Source: Stenotrophomonas maltophilia D457
Lineage (GTDB): Bacteria > Pseudomonadota > Gammaproteobacteria > Xanthomonadales > Xanthomonadaceae
Length of the DNA stretch: 64,000 bases
Assembly (NCBI RefSeq): GCF_000284595.1
Contig: NC_017671.1
Span: forward strand, 2,699,001 to 2,763,000
Direction of reading: 5' to 3'
Below the pieces are notes generated by a model, which saw only the letters and a list, made by a program, of their open reading frames with translations, ran no database searches and was not told the DNA's origin. The translations under genes were made by a program, and so were the position numbers. Below are positions 1 through 9,527 of this stretch, one piece after another; the first letter of the stretch is position 1; every line of letters begins with the position of its first letter.

Positions 1-224
1 TCCACCCAGCACGCTGCACCGGCTGCCTCCGGCATCACCAGCAGCTGTCCGCAGCAGGCCGTGCGCAGGCCAGCGTGCTCGGGCACCGCCTCGCACTGCA
101 GCCCCTCCAGCACGGCGCGCAGCACGTCCGGTGCGACCTCGCGCGCGGCACCGGCCACGTCGGTCCAGCGGACCAGCAGGCCCGCACGGCGGGCCGTCTC
201 CCGCACCGCTGCATCCGTATTCAT
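1..224 (-). CDS. malQ: 4-alpha-glucanotransferase, N-terminal part (cut by window edge)
   Basis: Only the first 74 codons are inside the window; the gene continues to the left. The translation begins [20 protein letters not shown] and continues with a stretch of the W-x-D-x-x-G type followed by a helix, which matches the N-terminal region of amylomaltase (MalQ). MalQ transfers 1,4-glucan segments between maltodextrins in the cytoplasm. The ATG overlaps the treZ stop (ATGA), so the two are translationally coupled. Gene order glgA-glgB-treZ-malQ is usual for the glycogen/trehalose operon of xanthomonads, which supports the name. A treY gene would be expected further left but cannot be seen. Confidence 0.75.
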   Translation of the reverse strand, partial: MNTDAAVRETARRAGLLVRWTDVAGAAREVAPDVLRAVLEGLQCEAVPEHAGLRTACCGQLLVMPEAAGAACWV

Positions 225-1939
225 GCGGCGACCCAGCAGGCCAGCACGCCGCCGCCTGCCGGCAGCATCCCGGCAGCGTCCGGCCCCACGACGCACTCGC
301 CGGCCGGCACCGCATGCGCCACCGGCACAGGGCCCACGTTGATCGCGATCCACCATTGGCCCGATGGCAACTGCCAGCCCGCCTGCACCGCGCCTTGGCC
401 CAGCACGCGCGCGCCCAGCGACCGCGCCTGCAGCAGGCCCGGCTGCAGATAGCGCCTGCGCAGGCCGAGGAACTCACCCGTGCAGCGCAGCCAGTGCTGC
501 GACCAGGGACCATCGCCGGGCGGCGGCGTGTACGACGCCTGCAGGGTCGCCGCATCGTTCGGGTCCGGAATACGCGCTCGCGCGGCGGCGTCGGCAAAGG
601 CGCTGAAACCAGCGAACTCACGGCGACGCCCTTCGCGCACCGCCTCGTCCAGCGGCGGCGCGTAGTCGGTGAAGAACAGGAAGGGCGATTGCGCCTGCCA
701 CGGCTCGCCCATGAACAGCAGCGGGATCATCGGCGTCAGCAGGGTCAGCGCCAGCGCCGCGCGCAGCGGCGCAGGATCGGTCAGCATCGACAGGCGCTCG
801 CCGAAAGCGCGGTTGCCCACCTGGTCATGGTTCTGCGCGAATACCACAAAACGCGCGGGCGACAGGTCGGCGCTGGGTTCGCCGCGGGGGTCGCCGCGCA
901 GGTCCGGTTCACCCTGCCAGGCGAATCCCTCGGCCAGGCAGCGCGCCAGCAGTGCTTCGGCGCGACCGGCATAGGCCGCGTAATAGCCTTCCTGCTCGCC
1001 GGTCAGCATCACGTGCAGCGCATTGTGGAAGTCATCGTTCCACTGCCCCTGGTAGGCGCCGCGCAGCCACCGCGCCTGGTTGCGCTCGTTCTCCAGCACC
1101 AGGTGCGCGTGCGGGGCCACCGCACGTACCTCATCGGCCAGCTGCTGCAGGAAACGGTCATCGTCAATGGCGTGCACCGCGTCCAGGCGCAGGCCATCGA
1201 AGCCGTAGTCGCGCAACCACATCAGCGCGTTGTCGATGAAAAAGCGCCGCACCCAGGGCTGGCAGAAGTCGATGGCCTCGCCCCACGGCGTGCTGCGGTC
1301 GTCACGGAAGAACCCGCGCGCGTAGTCGCGCAGGTGGTTGCCCTGGGGTCCGAAGTGGTTGTAGACCACATCCAGCAGCACCGACAGCCCTGCATCGTGC
1401 GCCGCTTCGATGAAGGCCCTCAGCGCTGCCGGCCCGCCATAGGCATGGGCCGGCGCATACGGGAACACGCCGTCGTAGCCCCAGTTGCGCTGGCCGGGAA
1501 ACTGCGCGACCGGCATCAGTTCAATGGCGGTGATGCCCAGCGCGGCCAGCATCGGCAGTTGCGCGGTCAACGCCGCGAAGCCGCCCCCGGCCTCGATATG
1601 CACCTCATAGATCACCAGGTCCTGCCAGGCATGCCCCTGCCAGGCAGGCCGTGCTGCCTCCGTATCCAGCACCACCGCGCTGTCGCCGTCGATGCCGTCC
1701 GGCTGCCAGCGCGAGGCCGGGTCGGGCACGTCCTGGCCAGAAGGCAGGCGGAACCGGTAGCGGTCGCCATGCGATGCCGGTACTCGCAGCCAGTGGCAGC
1801 CGTCCGGGTCGCGCTGCATCGGCCGCTGGGTGCCTTGCAGGCACAGCGCCATCGTCCTTGCGCCCGGTGCCCACACGCGGAACTCCACCCCGTCACCGGC
1901 CACCGGCCAAGCGCCCAGGCGCGGGGCCACTGTGGTCAT
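221..1939 (-). CDS. treZ: malto-oligosyltrehalose trehalohydrolase
   Basis: 572 aa GH13 enzyme that releases trehalose from maltooligosyl-trehalose made by TreY, in the cytoplasm. An N-terminal beta-sandwich (about residues 1-95) precedes the (beta/alpha)8 barrel. Visible barrel motifs are YEVHIE (about 110), [11 protein letters not shown] (about 190), [10 protein letters not shown] with the nucleophile Asp (about 247), [12 protein letters not shown] with the acid Glu (about 280) and [10 protein letters not shown] (about 373). The ENERNQARW segment and the placement between glgB and malQ are typical of TreZ rather than of a branching enzyme. The ATG overlaps the glgB stop by four bases and the stop overlaps the malQ ATG, so all three are coupled. 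Confidence 0.93.
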   Translation of the reverse strand: MTTVAPRLGAWPVAGDGVEFRVWAPGARTMALCLQGTQRPMQRDPDGCHWLRVPASHGDRYRFRLPSGQDVPDPASRWQPDGIDGDSAVVLDTEAARPAWQGHAWQDLVIYEVHIEAGGGFAALTAQLPMLAALGITAIELMPVAQFPGQRNWGYDGVFPYAPAHAYGGPAALRAFIEAAHDAGLSVLLDVVYNHFGPQGNHLRDYARGFFRDDRSTPWGEAIDFCQPWVRRFFIDNALMWLRDYGFDGLRLDAVHAIDDDRFLQQLADEVRAVAPHAHLVLENERNQARWLRGAYQGQWNDDFHNALHVMLTGEQEGYYAAYAGRAEALLARCLAEGFAWQGEPDLRGDPRGEPSADLSPARFVVFAQNHDQVGNRAFGERLSMLTDPAPLRAALALTLLTPMIPLLFMGEPWQAQSPFLFFTDYAPPLDEAVREGRRREFAGFSAFADAAARARIPDPNDAATLQASYTPPPGDGPWSQHWLRCTGEFLGLRRRYLQPGLLQARSLGARVLGQGAVQAGWQLPSGQWWIAINVGPVPVAHAVPAGECVVGPDAAGMLPAGGGVLACWVAA

Positions 1940-4170
1940 GCATCAACCTGCAGGTAGAGCGTGGACAGCGGCGGCAGCGTGAGCCGCAGCGACTGCGCGT
2001 GGCCGTGCATCGGCCTCGGCTCGGTATGCACTGCGCCGAGGTTTCCCGCATTGCTGCCACCGTAATACGCGCTGTCGGTGTTGAGCCGTTCGCTCCAGCG
2101 CCCCGGTTGCGGCACCCCGACCCGGTAGCCGTCGCGACGCAGCGGGGTGAAGTTGCTCACCACCAGCAGGGTGCGGCCGCTGCCGGCAGGATCCCGGCGG
2201 ATGAAGGCGTAGACGCTGTTGCGACTGTCGTCCGCCACGCTCCAGTCGAAGCCGCGTTCGTCGCGTTCGTCGCGATGCAACGCAGGTTCGGCGCGGAGCA
2301 CGTTATTGAGGTCGCCCACCAGGCGCGACAGGCCCTGGCCCTCGTTGCTGGCCGCCCGTGCCCAGTCCAGTGCCGCATCGTGCGACCACTCATGGCCCTG
2401 GCCGAACTCGCCGCCCATGAACAGCAGTTTGCTGCCCGGGTGCGCCCACATGAAGCCGTAATACGCGCGCAGCTGGGCCAGCCGCTGTGCCGGCTCGCCC
2501 GCCATCTTGGCCAGCAGCGCGCCCTTGCCATGCACCACCTCGTCGTGGGACAGCGGCAGCACGAACCGTTCGGAGAAGGCGTAGACCAGGCCGAAGCTGA
2601 TCTGGCTGTGGTGATGCGAACGATGGACCGGATCGCGGCCCAGGTACTGCAGGGTGTCGTGCATCCAGCCCATGTTCCACTTGTGGGTGAAGCCAAGCCC
2701 GCCCTCCTCCACCGGCGCTGTCACCCCCGGCCACGCGGTGGATTCCTCGGCGATCACCAGCACGTCCGGGAAGCGCTCCCGCAGCGTCTGGTTCATCCGC
2801 CGCAGGAAAGCGACCGCCTGCAGGTTCTCGCGCCCGCCCTGCTCGTTGGGTACCCACTCCCCCTCGGCACGGCTGTAATCCCGGTACAGCATCGACGCTA
2901 CGGCGTCCACGCGCAGACCGTCGACATGGAAGCGCTCCACCCACTCCAACGCACTGCCGATCAGGTAGGCGGCCACTTCGTTGCGGCCGTAGTTGTAGAT
3001 CAGCGTGTCCCAGTCGGCGTGCACCCCTTCGCGCGGGTCGGCATGCTCGTACAGCGCGGTGCCATCGAACCCGGCCAGGCCATGCGCATCGTTGGGGAAG
3101 TGCGCGCTCACCCAGTCCACGATCACTCCCACGCCGGCCTGGTGACAGCGGTCCACGAAGCGTGCGAAGGCCTGTGGCGTGCCATGGCGTGCCGTCGGCG
3201 CGTAGATCCCCAGCGGCTGATAGCCCCAGGAACCGCCGAAGGGATGCTCGCTCACCGGCAACAGCTCGATATGGGTGAAGCCAAGACCGGCCACGTACGG
3301 AATCAAACGGTCGGCCAGGGCATCCCAGTCCAGCGGCGCACCATCGTCGCTGCGCTGCCAGGAACCGGCATGCACTTCGTAGATCGACAGCGGCGCGCAG
3401 GTTCCGGCCAGGCGGCGGGCCGCCAACCAAGCATCATCGTGCCACTCCATTGGCCCAGCCGAAGGCACCCGCGATGCGGTCGCCGGTGGCAGCTCGGCCC
3501 AGCGCGCCATCGGATCGAACTTGTCGGGCATCACCCGGCCGTCGGCGCCGACGATGCGGAATTTGTAGCGGGCACCGGCCTGCACGCCCGGCAGGAACAG
3601 CTCCCACACGCCGGCGGTGTGACGCAGCCGCATCGGATGGCGTCGGCCGTCCCACCCGTTGAAATCGCCAACCACGGCGACCCGCTGGGCATTGGGCGCC
3701 CACACCGCGAAGCGCACGCCCGCAATGCCCTGCACCTGCATCGGCACCGCACCCAGCTGCCGCGCCGCATCGGCATCACCGGCATGGAACCGCTGCAGCA
3801 GGGCTTCGTCCAACAGTGGACCGAACGCATAGGCATCGTGCACCTGCTCCACGCCCTGTTCGAAATGCAGGGCAAGCAGCGGTATCGCCGCGTCACCGGC
3901 CGCGCCCTCGAACAGGCCGGGCAACGGGCCAGGGGACAGGTTCCAGCGCCGCCCATCGTCTGCAATCACCTCGACGCGCTGCGCATGCGGCACCAGCACG
4001 CGCAGCTGGCGTCCGCCTTCTGGCTGGCGATGCGGGCCCAGCCAGGCGAATGCATCGGCCGGGCGCGCGTGGACGAGGTCCTGCAGCGCCGGGGCGATAC
4101 GCTGATCCAATCCCGTCTCCGTGATCGCTTCATCCTCCAGGGCGGCCAGATGCAGGCTGTCGTGGCTCAT
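1936..4170 (-). CDS. glgB: 1,4-alpha-glucan branching enzyme
   Basis: 744 aa GH13 enzyme that introduces alpha-1,6 branches into glycogen; E. coli GlgB is about 730 aa. There is an extra N-terminal domain (about 1-125), then a CBM48 domain with [13 protein letters not shown] (about 170), then the catalytic barrel: IYEVHAGSW (about 268), [15 protein letters not shown] with the nucleophile Asp (about 421), [13 protein letters not shown] with the acid Glu (about 475) and [11 protein letters not shown] (about 541). The reading frame is open far upstream, but the ATG at 4170 (MSHDSLHL) overlaps the glgA stop as ATGA and gives the usual family length, so that start was chosen. Confidence 0.95.
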   Translation of the reverse strand: MSHDSLHLAALEDEAITETGLDQRIAPALQDLVHARPADAFAWLGPHRQPEGGRQLRVLVPHAQRVEVIADDGRRWNLSPGPLPGLFEGAAGDAAIPLLALHFEQGVEQVHDAYAFGPLLDEALLQRFHAGDADAARQLGAVPMQVQGIAGVRFAVWAPNAQRVAVVGDFNGWDGRRHPMRLRHTAGVWELFLPGVQAGARYKFRIVGADGRVMPDKFDPMARWAELPPATASRVPSAGPMEWHDDAWLAARRLAGTCAPLSIYEVHAGSWQRSDDGAPLDWDALADRLIPYVAGLGFTHIELLPVSEHPFGGSWGYQPLGIYAPTARHGTPQAFARFVDRCHQAGVGVIVDWVSAHFPNDAHGLAGFDGTALYEHADPREGVHADWDTLIYNYGRNEVAAYLIGSALEWVERFHVDGLRVDAVASMLYRDYSRAEGEWVPNEQGGRENLQAVAFLRRMNQTLRERFPDVLVIAEESTAWPGVTAPVEEGGLGFTHKWNMGWMHDTLQYLGRDPVHRSHHHSQISFGLVYAFSERFVLPLSHDEVVHGKGALLAKMAGEPAQRLAQLRAYYGFMWAHPGSKLLFMGGEFGQGHEWSHDAALDWARAASNEGQGLSRLVGDLNNVLRAEPALHRDERDERGFDWSVADDSRNSVYAFIRRDPAGSGRTLLVVSNFTPLRRDGYRVGVPQPGRWSERLNTDSAYYGGSNAGNLGAVHTEPRPMHGHAQSLRLTLPPLSTLYLQVDA

Positions 4171-5693
4171 GCGGCCACCTGGCAGGTCTGCTGGTACAGG
4201 GCCAGATACGCGCGACCGGCCGCATCCCAGCCACCCGGCCGCAGCATGGCGGCGCGGCGCATGGCCTGCAGCAGGCCGGCCAGGCGGAAGGTGCGCATCG
4301 CCCGTTCCACGCAGCGGCGCAGGCCATCGGCATTGGCGCCGTGGAACAGGAATCCGGTCACGCCATCCTCGACGGTATCCACCAGCCCGCCGGTCGCGTG
4401 TGCGATGGGCAGGCAGCCGAAGCGCTGCGCGTACATCTGGCTCAGCCCGCAGGGTTCGAAGCGTGAAGGCATCAGCAGGAAGTCGGCGCCGGCAAACATC
4501 TGGCGGGCCAGCGCCTCTTCGAAGCCGATGAATGCGCCCACCCGTCCGGGGTAGCGCCGGGCCAGCGCCTGCACCTGCGCTTCCACCTGCGGCTCGCCGC
4601 CGCCGATGATGACCAGCTGGCCGCCGGCCGCCACGATCTGCGGTGCCACATCGCAGGTGATGTCCAGGCCTTTCTGGTGCACCAGGCGGGAGACCACCGC
4701 GAACAGCGGGCCGGTCGACGGCGCCAGCCCGAACGCCTTGCGCACCGCATGCGCGTTGGTGGCGCGCCCGGTCCATTCGCCGATGCCGAAATGGGCCTTG
4801 AGGTGGATGTCGCGGCGTGGATCCCAGCTGGCGTCGATGCCGTTGACGATGCCACTCAGGTGTCCGCCGGCCGCCCGGCGCGCCAACAGGTCATGCAGCC
4901 CGCAGCCGTCATCCGGGGCGGTGATCTGCTGCGCGTAGCGCAGGCTGACCGTGTTCAGCCGCGTGGCATTGGTGATGCCGCCCTGCAGGAACGACATCTG
5001 CCCGTGGAAGTGCAGTTCATCCAGGTGTTCGGCCGGCACGCCCAGCACCGGCGCAAGCGCGTAGGGAAACAGCCCCTGATAGGCCAGGTTGTGGATGGTC
5101 AGCAGGGTCGGCACGGCTGTCCGGTCCCAGCGTACGTAGGCGGCAGCCATGGCCACCGGCCAGTCATTCAGGTGCAGCAGCTGCGGCGCCCAGTCCAGCC
5201 CGGCGCGCCCGGCCGCAATCTCCGCAGCCGCATGCGAAAGCGTGGCGAAGCGGACCGCGTTGTCTTTCCACTCCTGTCCCTGCCCATCCACGTAGGGCGA
5301 GCCCTCGCGCTCGTACAGCCCAGGCGACAGCAGCACGTAGATAGGAAGGCCGTCGGCCTGCACCGCCATGCCGATCGTGCACGCGGGCAACCCGGCTCGG
5401 GCGCTGACCCGCCCCACCGGTCGCAGCTGTGGCAGGCGCTGCAGAACCTCCGGGTAGCCGGGCAGCAGCACGCGCGAATCACATGCACCGCGCACCGCAC
5501 GCGGCAACGCCGCGGCCACATCGCCCAGTCCGCCGGCCTTGATGAAGTCGGCCATCTCGGTGGCGACGAACAGCACGCGCTGCACCAGTTCTGGGAGATC
5601 CAACGGTTGCGAGTGGCCGCGGCGAGTGCCGATCGGCACGGGCGTGAGCGGAGAGATCGCAACGGGTGAAGCGGACTGGGCGGCGCGGGCCAT
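4167..5693 (-). CDS. glgA: glycogen synthase (ADP-glucose starch synthase family)
   Basis: 508 aa GT5 glycosyltransferase that extends alpha-1,4-glucan from ADP-glucose. The N-terminal motif [13 protein letters not shown], which binds ADP-glucose, lies at about residue 53, where E. coli GlgA has it near residue 15. The protein therefore carries about 38 extra N-terminal residues if the ATG at 5693 is used, and no clear ribosome site was found, so a later start is possible. The C-terminal half contains [11 protein letters not shown] and [20 protein letters not shown] (about 410), typical of the family. It is the first gene of the glgA-glgB-treZ-malQ operon. No ADP-glucose pyrophosphorylase (glgC) lies in the window. 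Confidence 0.92.
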   Translation of the reverse strand: MARAAQSASPVAISPLTPVPIGTRRGHSQPLDLPELVQRVLFVATEMADFIKAGGLGDVAAALPRAVRGACDSRVLLPGYPEVLQRLPQLRPVGRVSARAGLPACTIGMAVQADGLPIYVLLSPGLYEREGSPYVDGQGQEWKDNAVRFATLSHAAAEIAAGRAGLDWAPQLLHLNDWPVAMAAAYVRWDRTAVPTLLTIHNLAYQGLFPYALAPVLGVPAEHLDELHFHGQMSFLQGGITNATRLNTVSLRYAQQITAPDDGCGLHDLLARRAAGGHLSGIVNGIDASWDPRRDIHLKAHFGIGEWTGRATNAHAVRKAFGLAPSTGPLFAVVSRLVHQKGLDITCDVAPQIVAAGGQLVIIGGGEPQVEAQVQALARRYPGRVGAFIGFEEALARQMFAGADFLLMPSRFEPCGLSQMYAQRFGCLPIAHATGGLVDTVEDGVTGFLFHGANADGLRRCVERAMRTFRLAGLLQAMRRAAMLRPGGWDAAGRAYLALYQQTCQVAA

Positions 5694-5922
5694 GGGGATG
5701 ATCTCGGATGCTTCAGGCAGACAGACGCCAGCGGCGCCCGGACGGGCGCTTGTGCTGGGAAGGAAGTCGACGCAGGACGTGGGGGACGTCAGCGAGAGGC
5801 TCAGGACGACAATAGCCCTCCATGCGATCAATCAACCGTGAAGCCATGGCGATTTCTTTGTGACAAGGCGTCATGAGCTCAGTACACATGACAGGCGCCC
5901 GCCTCCTGCCCGTGTCTCTCAT

Positions 5923-5994
5923 GTAGAGCCGAGCCCGCGCCCGGCTGCCGGCAATCCCGTTTGCCCCGTGAGCCGAGCATGGGCTCGGCTCTAC
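5923..5994. repeat. SMAG-type GTAG palindromic repeat
   Basis: The element starts GTAGAGCCGAGCC and ends GGCTCGGCTCTAC, two inverted arms around a less conserved middle. The GTAG terminus and the size of about 70 bp match the SMAG repeats known from S. maltophilia genomes. A second copy with almost the same arms is at 8102-8173. Confidence 0.85.
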
Positions 5995-6041
5995 AGAGAT
6001 TCTTCCCGCGACACCCGGTCGCAGGCCATCGAGCGACGCGC

Positions 6042-6055
6042 TTGACCAATGTCAA
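6042..6055. promoter_or_regulatory. FNR/Anr-type operator
   Basis: TTGACCAATGTCAA is a perfect dyad (TTGAC, four bases, GTCAA) differing from the FNR consensus TTGATNNNNATCAA by one symmetric base in each half. It lies 80 bases before the ATG of the PAS gene, a reasonable place for activation. An FNR-family regulator with the iron-sulfur cysteines is encoded at 10290-11066. Confidence 0.6.
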
Positions 6056-6134
6056 ACCGCCCGCCGCCGCGCGGGCGTATTTCTATGCAGGACCCGAACA
6101 CGCCGGCACTGCCGGCATCCACAAGGACCCTGCG

Positions 6135-6563
6135 ATGAGCTACACCCCCGACAACGCCCAGCTGCTGAACGCCATGCAGAACGTCATGGTGATCTCCACC
6201 ACCGACCTGCAGGGCAACATCACCTACGCCAATGACCTGTTCTGCACGCTCACCGGCTTCGCCCGCGAGGAACTGATCGGCCAGCCGCACAGCATCGTGC
6301 GCCACCCGGACGTGCCCAAGGCCGTCTACAAGGACATGTGGGACACCATCAAGGCCGGCAAGACCTGGACCGGCATCGTGCCCAACCTTGGCAAAGGCGG
6401 CGTGCTCTACGTGGTCGACACCACCGTGCAGCCGCTGTTCGACGCCGACGGCAACATCACCTCGTACATCAGCATCCGCCGCGTGGTGAACGACCTGATG
6501 CAGAACTACGACCTGGTCGAGTTCAGCAAGGAAAAGTTCGACGACTTCTACGAGGCCGCGTGA
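6135..6563 (+). CDS. Aer-like PAS domain protein
   Basis: 142 aa single-domain PAS protein with no transmembrane segment or output domain. The segments ITYANDLFCTLTGF, LIGQPHSIVRHPDVP and MWDTIKAGKTWTGIVPN follow the PAS fold of the E. coli aerotaxis receptor Aer, which binds FAD and senses redox state. The C-terminus (LMQNYDLVEFSKEKFDDFY) is a short acidic helix. The ATG at 6135 was chosen because the PAS domain begins right after it; the frame is open further upstream without homology. The stop overlaps the GTG start of the diflavin reductase, so the two are translationally coupled. A role as redox sensor or electron-transfer partner of that enzyme is inference. Confidence 0.8.
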   Translation: MSYTPDNAQLLNAMQNVMVISTTDLQGNITYANDLFCTLTGFAREELIGQPHSIVRHPDVPKAVYKDMWDTIKAGKTWTGIVPNLGKGGVLYVVDTTVQPLFDADGNITSYISIRRVVNDLMQNYDLVEFSKEKFDDFYEAA

Positions 6564-8089
6564 ACGCTGTCCCGACCAGTACGCCCTTCAGCCGCCTGCT
6601 GGTGGGTTTTGCGTCCGAGTCGGGCAACGCCCGCGTCCTGGCCCAGCGCCTGGGCGCGGGCCTGCAGCTGCACGGGCCGCAGGTACTCCCGTTCAACGAC
6701 ATCGACGTGGCCAGTCTCGGCCAAGGCGATGTGCTGCTGGCAATCTCCAGCTCATTCGGCGATGGCGAACCGCCGGCCAATGGCGAGCAGTTCTTCGAAA
6801 CACTGCGCCAGACCCCGACGCTGCGCGGCCTGCGCTATGCGGTGTTCGGCCTTGGTGACACCGGCTACCCCAGCTTCTGCGGCTTCACCAAGGCGCTGGA
6901 TGCTGCATTGAGCGAGCGCCAGGCCCAGCCGCTGCTGCATCGGGTGGACGCCGACCTGGGCTACGAGCAGTTCTTCCAGCAATGGCAGCCGGTGCTGGGC
7001 CAGGTGCTGGAGGGTGACCTCAGCGCTGGCCAGCACCTGCACCTGCAGGTCACCGCCTATGGCGAAGACAATGCCTTTGCCGCGCGCATCCTCGAACGCC
7101 GCCGCTTGAACAGCAGCGACCCGGCCGCGTGGCACCTGCAACTGGACATTGCCGGCAGTGGCATGGCCTATCGCGCGGGCGACACCCTGCACGTAGTACC
7201 CGGGAACGATCCTGCCCTGCTGCAGGCGTTGGCCACCTGGTACGGCGACACCGCCGCCGTGGCCGCCCTGCACGACCGCGAGCTGCGCCTGCTGAGCAAG
7301 GGCGTGCTGCGCGAACTGGCCCGGCTGGGCGGTAGTGAGGCACTGAAGGGCCTGCTGAAGGTCAGCCAGAAGCGCGAGCTGGACGCCTACCTGCACGGCC
7401 TGGACCTGCTGGACGTGCTGCAGGACCACGCCACGCCGGACAGCGTGCCGCTTGCCCGGCTGCGCGAACTGCTGTCACCGCGGCTGCCGCGCGCCTATTC
7501 GATCGCCTCGCACCCGTGCGACGACCAGCTGAGCCTGTGCCTGCGCGAAGTGCGCTACACCCTGCGCGGCCGCGAACGCTTCGGCACTGCCACCGGCAGC
7601 CTGCTGCATGGAGGCGACTATGCCCGTGTGTACTGCCGCTCCAACCCCGGCTTCCACCTGCCGGATACCGGCGAGGCACCGCTGCTGCTGGTCGGTACCG
7701 GTACCGGCATCGCACCCTTGATGGGCCTGCTGCAGGAACTGCAGGCCAACGCCTGCGAACGCGAAGTGCACCTGGTGTTCGGCGAGAAGCACCGCCAGCA
7801 CGACTACCTGTACCGTGACCAGCTGCTGGACTGGCGTACGCGTGGCGTGCTGGCCGGCCTGCATACCGCGTTCTCGCGCGATGGCGCCGAAAAGATCTAT
7901 GTGCAGCATGTGCTGCAGCAGCGCGGCGATGAAGTGCGCGATGTGCTGGCCCGCGGTGGGCATCTGTACCTGTGCGGCAACAAGCGCCACCTGGAAAGCG
8001 CGGTGCGCGAGGCCATCGATGCCATCGGCGGCGAAGGCCACTGGGACACGCTGCGCAATGAGGGCCGCACGCACTGTGAGCTGTACTGA
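6560..8089 (+). CDS. diflavin reductase (CysJ/CPR-like flavoprotein)
   Basis: 509 aa. An N-terminal flavodoxin domain (about 8-150; ASESGNARVLAQRL and SSSFGDGEPPANG bind FMN) is followed by an FAD-binding region (RAYSIASHP at about 311) and an NADPH-binding FNR module (GTGTGIAPLMGLLQEL at about 380), ending in CELY. This is the cytochrome P450 reductase/CysJ architecture, somewhat shorter than E. coli CysJ (599 aa). It would pass electrons from NADPH through FAD and FMN to an unknown acceptor. No cysI sulfite reductase subunit or cys gene is nearby, so a classical CysJ role is not supported. The start is GTG at 6560, overlapping the PAS stop. A SMAG repeat follows the stop. Confidence 0.85.
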   Translation: MNAVPTSTPFSRLLVGFASESGNARVLAQRLGAGLQLHGPQVLPFNDIDVASLGQGDVLLAISSSFGDGEPPANGEQFFETLRQTPTLRGLRYAVFGLGDTGYPSFCGFTKALDAALSERQAQPLLHRVDADLGYEQFFQQWQPVLGQVLEGDLSAGQHLHLQVTAYGEDNAFAARILERRRLNSSDPAAWHLQLDIAGSGMAYRAGDTLHVVPGNDPALLQALATWYGDTAAVAALHDRELRLLSKGVLRELARLGGSEALKGLLKVSQKRELDAYLHGLDLLDVLQDHATPDSVPLARLRELLSPRLPRAYSIASHPCDDQLSLCLREVRYTLRGRERFGTATGSLLHGGDYARVYCRSNPGFHLPDTGEAPLLLVGTGTGIAPLMGLLQELQANACEREVHLVFGEKHRQHDYLYRDQLLDWRTRGVLAGLHTAFSRDGAEKIYVQHVLQQRGDEVRDVLARGGHLYLCGNKRHLESAVREAIDAIGGEGHWDTLRNEGRTHCELY

Positions 8090-8101
8090 TCCGTTGATCC
8101 T

Positions 8102-8173
8102 GTAGAGCCGAGCCCACGCTCGGCTGCTGTTGGCGTTGTCGCGCAGAGCAGCCGAGCATGGGCTCGGCTCTAC
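8102..8173. repeat. SMAG-type GTAG palindromic repeat
   Basis: It begins GTAGAGCCGAGCCCACGC and ends GGGCTCGGCTCTAC, close in sequence to the copy at 5923-5994. It sits between the convergent stops of the diflavin reductase and modC, where it could also act as a bidirectional terminator or mRNA-stabilising hairpin. Confidence 0.88.
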
Positions 8174-8182
8174 AGGTGCAGG

Positions 8183-8854
8183 TCAACCGTCGACCATGCG
8201 GCCATCCACCACGCGCGCCACCTGCTGGCCGAACATGGCCACATCCTGCGGGTCATGGCTGATCAACAGCAGCGGAATGCCGGTCCTGTCCAGCACGGTC
8301 TCCAGCTCCTGGCGCAGGTGCTGGCGCAGGTCATGGTCCAGCGCGGAAAACGGTTCATCCAGCAGCAGCGCCTGCGGCTGTGTCACCAGCGCGCGCGCCA
8401 GCGCGGTACGCTGGCGCTGTCCGCCGGAAATCTGTGATGGCAGCAGATCGCCCACCGTGTCGATGCGGAAGGCGTGCAACCACTGTTCCACCGCGTCGAA
8501 GCGCTGGCCGATCCGCGGATTCAGCCATCCCTTCTGCAGCCCGAACGCCACGTTCTGGCGCACGCTCAGGTGCGGGAACAACGCGTAATCCTGGAACACG
8601 TAGCCCAGCCGGCGGCGCTGCGGCGGCAGATTCACAGCGGTGGCCGCGTCGAACAGGGTCTGCCCCTGCAGGCGCACATGGCCCTGGCCCGGCCGCAGCA
8701 GCCCGGCCACCGCCTTCAGGGTCAGGCTCTTGCCGGCGCCGGAGGGTCCGAACAGCACCACCTGCCGCTGCGTGCACTGCAGCGATACGTCCAACACGAA
8801 ATCCTGGCCGGCCGCCTGCAGGCGACGCTGCACCTGCAGGTCAAGCCACATCAC
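8183..8854 (-). CDS. modC: molybdate ABC transporter ATP-binding protein, short form
   Basis: 223 aa ABC ATPase that powers molybdate import with ModB. Walker A is GPSGAGKS (about residue 36), the signature is ISGGQRQRTALARAL (about 133) and Walker B is ALLLDEPFSALD, followed by the switch His in LLISHDPQDV. E. coli ModC has about 350 aa with a C-terminal MOP domain; that domain is absent here. The start overlaps the end of modB by 14 bases. It is the last gene of the Moco/mod operon. Confidence 0.88.
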   Translation of the reverse strand: MMWLDLQVQRRLQAAGQDFVLDVSLQCTQRQVVLFGPSGAGKSLTLKAVAGLLRPGQGHVRLQGQTLFDAATAVNLPPQRRRLGYVFQDYALFPHLSVRQNVAFGLQKGWLNPRIGQRFDAVEQWLHAFRIDTVGDLLPSQISGGQRQRTALARALVTQPQALLLDEPFSALDHDLRQHLRQELETVLDRTGIPLLLISHDPQDVAMFGQQVARVVDGRMVDG

Positions 8855-9524
8855 GCAGCTCCCGGCGACGTCCGCCCACCAACCGCGCAGCCAGCAACAG
8901 GATCACGATGCACACCACCGAGGTCAGGATCACCAGCGCATTGGCCTTGCCGTCCTGACCGGCCTGCACCGCCTCGTAGATGGCGATCGACAACGTCTGC
9001 GTCCGGCCCGGAATGCTGCCGGCCACCATCAACGTCGCGCCGAATTCACCCATCGCGCGTGCAAACGCCAGCAACAGGCCGGCAAGAATGCCGCGCCAGG
9101 CCAGCGGCAGCGTGACGCGGAAGAACACCGCCGCTTCGGACACACCCAGCGTCCGCGCGGCCTGCTCCAGCTGTCCGTCCACTTCCTCGAACGCCGCGCG
9201 TGCCGGCTTGAACACCAGCGGCAGCGAAGCCACCGCCGCCGCAATCACCGCAGCCTGCCAGGTGAACACCAGGTTGATGCCGAACCACGACTGCAGCCAC
9301 GCGCCGATCGGGCCGTTGCGACCGATCAGCACCAGCAGGTAATACCCCAGCACCGTTGGTGGCAGCACCATCGGCAGGGTCAACAGCGAATCCAGCAGCT
9401 CACGGCCGGGAAAGCGCCGACGCGCCAGCAGCGCGCCCAGCGCCACGCCCAGCACCAGGTTGATCGCGGTGGCCCAGCCGGCCACCTTCAGCGACAACCC
9501 CAATGCACTCCAGTCCAGATCCAT
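8841..9524 (-). CDS. modB: molybdate ABC transporter permease
   Basis: 227 aa inner-membrane permease with about five hydrophobic segments and the EAA-type loop (EEVDGQLEQAARTLG) that contacts ModC. MVLPPTVLGYYLL and AFARAMGEFGATLMVAGSIPG are characteristic of ModB/CysU-type permeases. It lies three bases after modA and overlaps modC, so it acts with both as a molybdate importer that feeds the adjacent cofactor pathway. Confidence 0.93.
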   Translation of the reverse strand: MDLDWSALGLSLKVAGWATAINLVLGVALGALLARRRFPGRELLDSLLTLPMVLPPTVLGYYLLVLIGRNGPIGAWLQSWFGINLVFTWQAAVIAAAVASLPLVFKPARAAFEEVDGQLEQAARTLGVSEAAVFFRVTLPLAWRGILAGLLLAFARAMGEFGATLMVAGSIPGRTQTLSIAIYEAVQAGQDGKANALVILTSVVCIVILLLAARLVGGRRRELRDVA

Positions 9525-9527
9525 GCG

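Larger units (their letters stand above)
5694..6134. other. intergenic region between divergent glgA and the PAS gene
   Basis: No convincing gene was seen in these 441 bases. The stretch holds a SMAG palindrome (5923-5994) and an FNR/Anr-type box (6042-6055), both listed separately. The promoter of the glg operon must lie in the left part, but no clear -35/-10 pair could be picked out. Confidence 0.6.

Noticed and set aside
1651-4554. Very long open frame antisense to glgB and treZ (and another at 131-1957).
   Set aside because: The opposite strand encodes clear GH13 enzymes with all catalytic motifs; the antisense frames are low-complexity Arg/His/Gln-rich, as expected for high-GC shadow frames.
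5713-5922. Small minus-strand frame of 69 codons upstream of glgA.
   Set aside because: No ribosome site, no recognisable fold, and composition typical of chance frames; it would also overlap the probable glgA promoter region.
6560-8089. Calling the diflavin reductase cysJ.
   Set aside because: No cysI, cysH or other sulfate assimilation gene is adjacent and the protein is about 90 residues shorter than CysJ; only the family is assigned.
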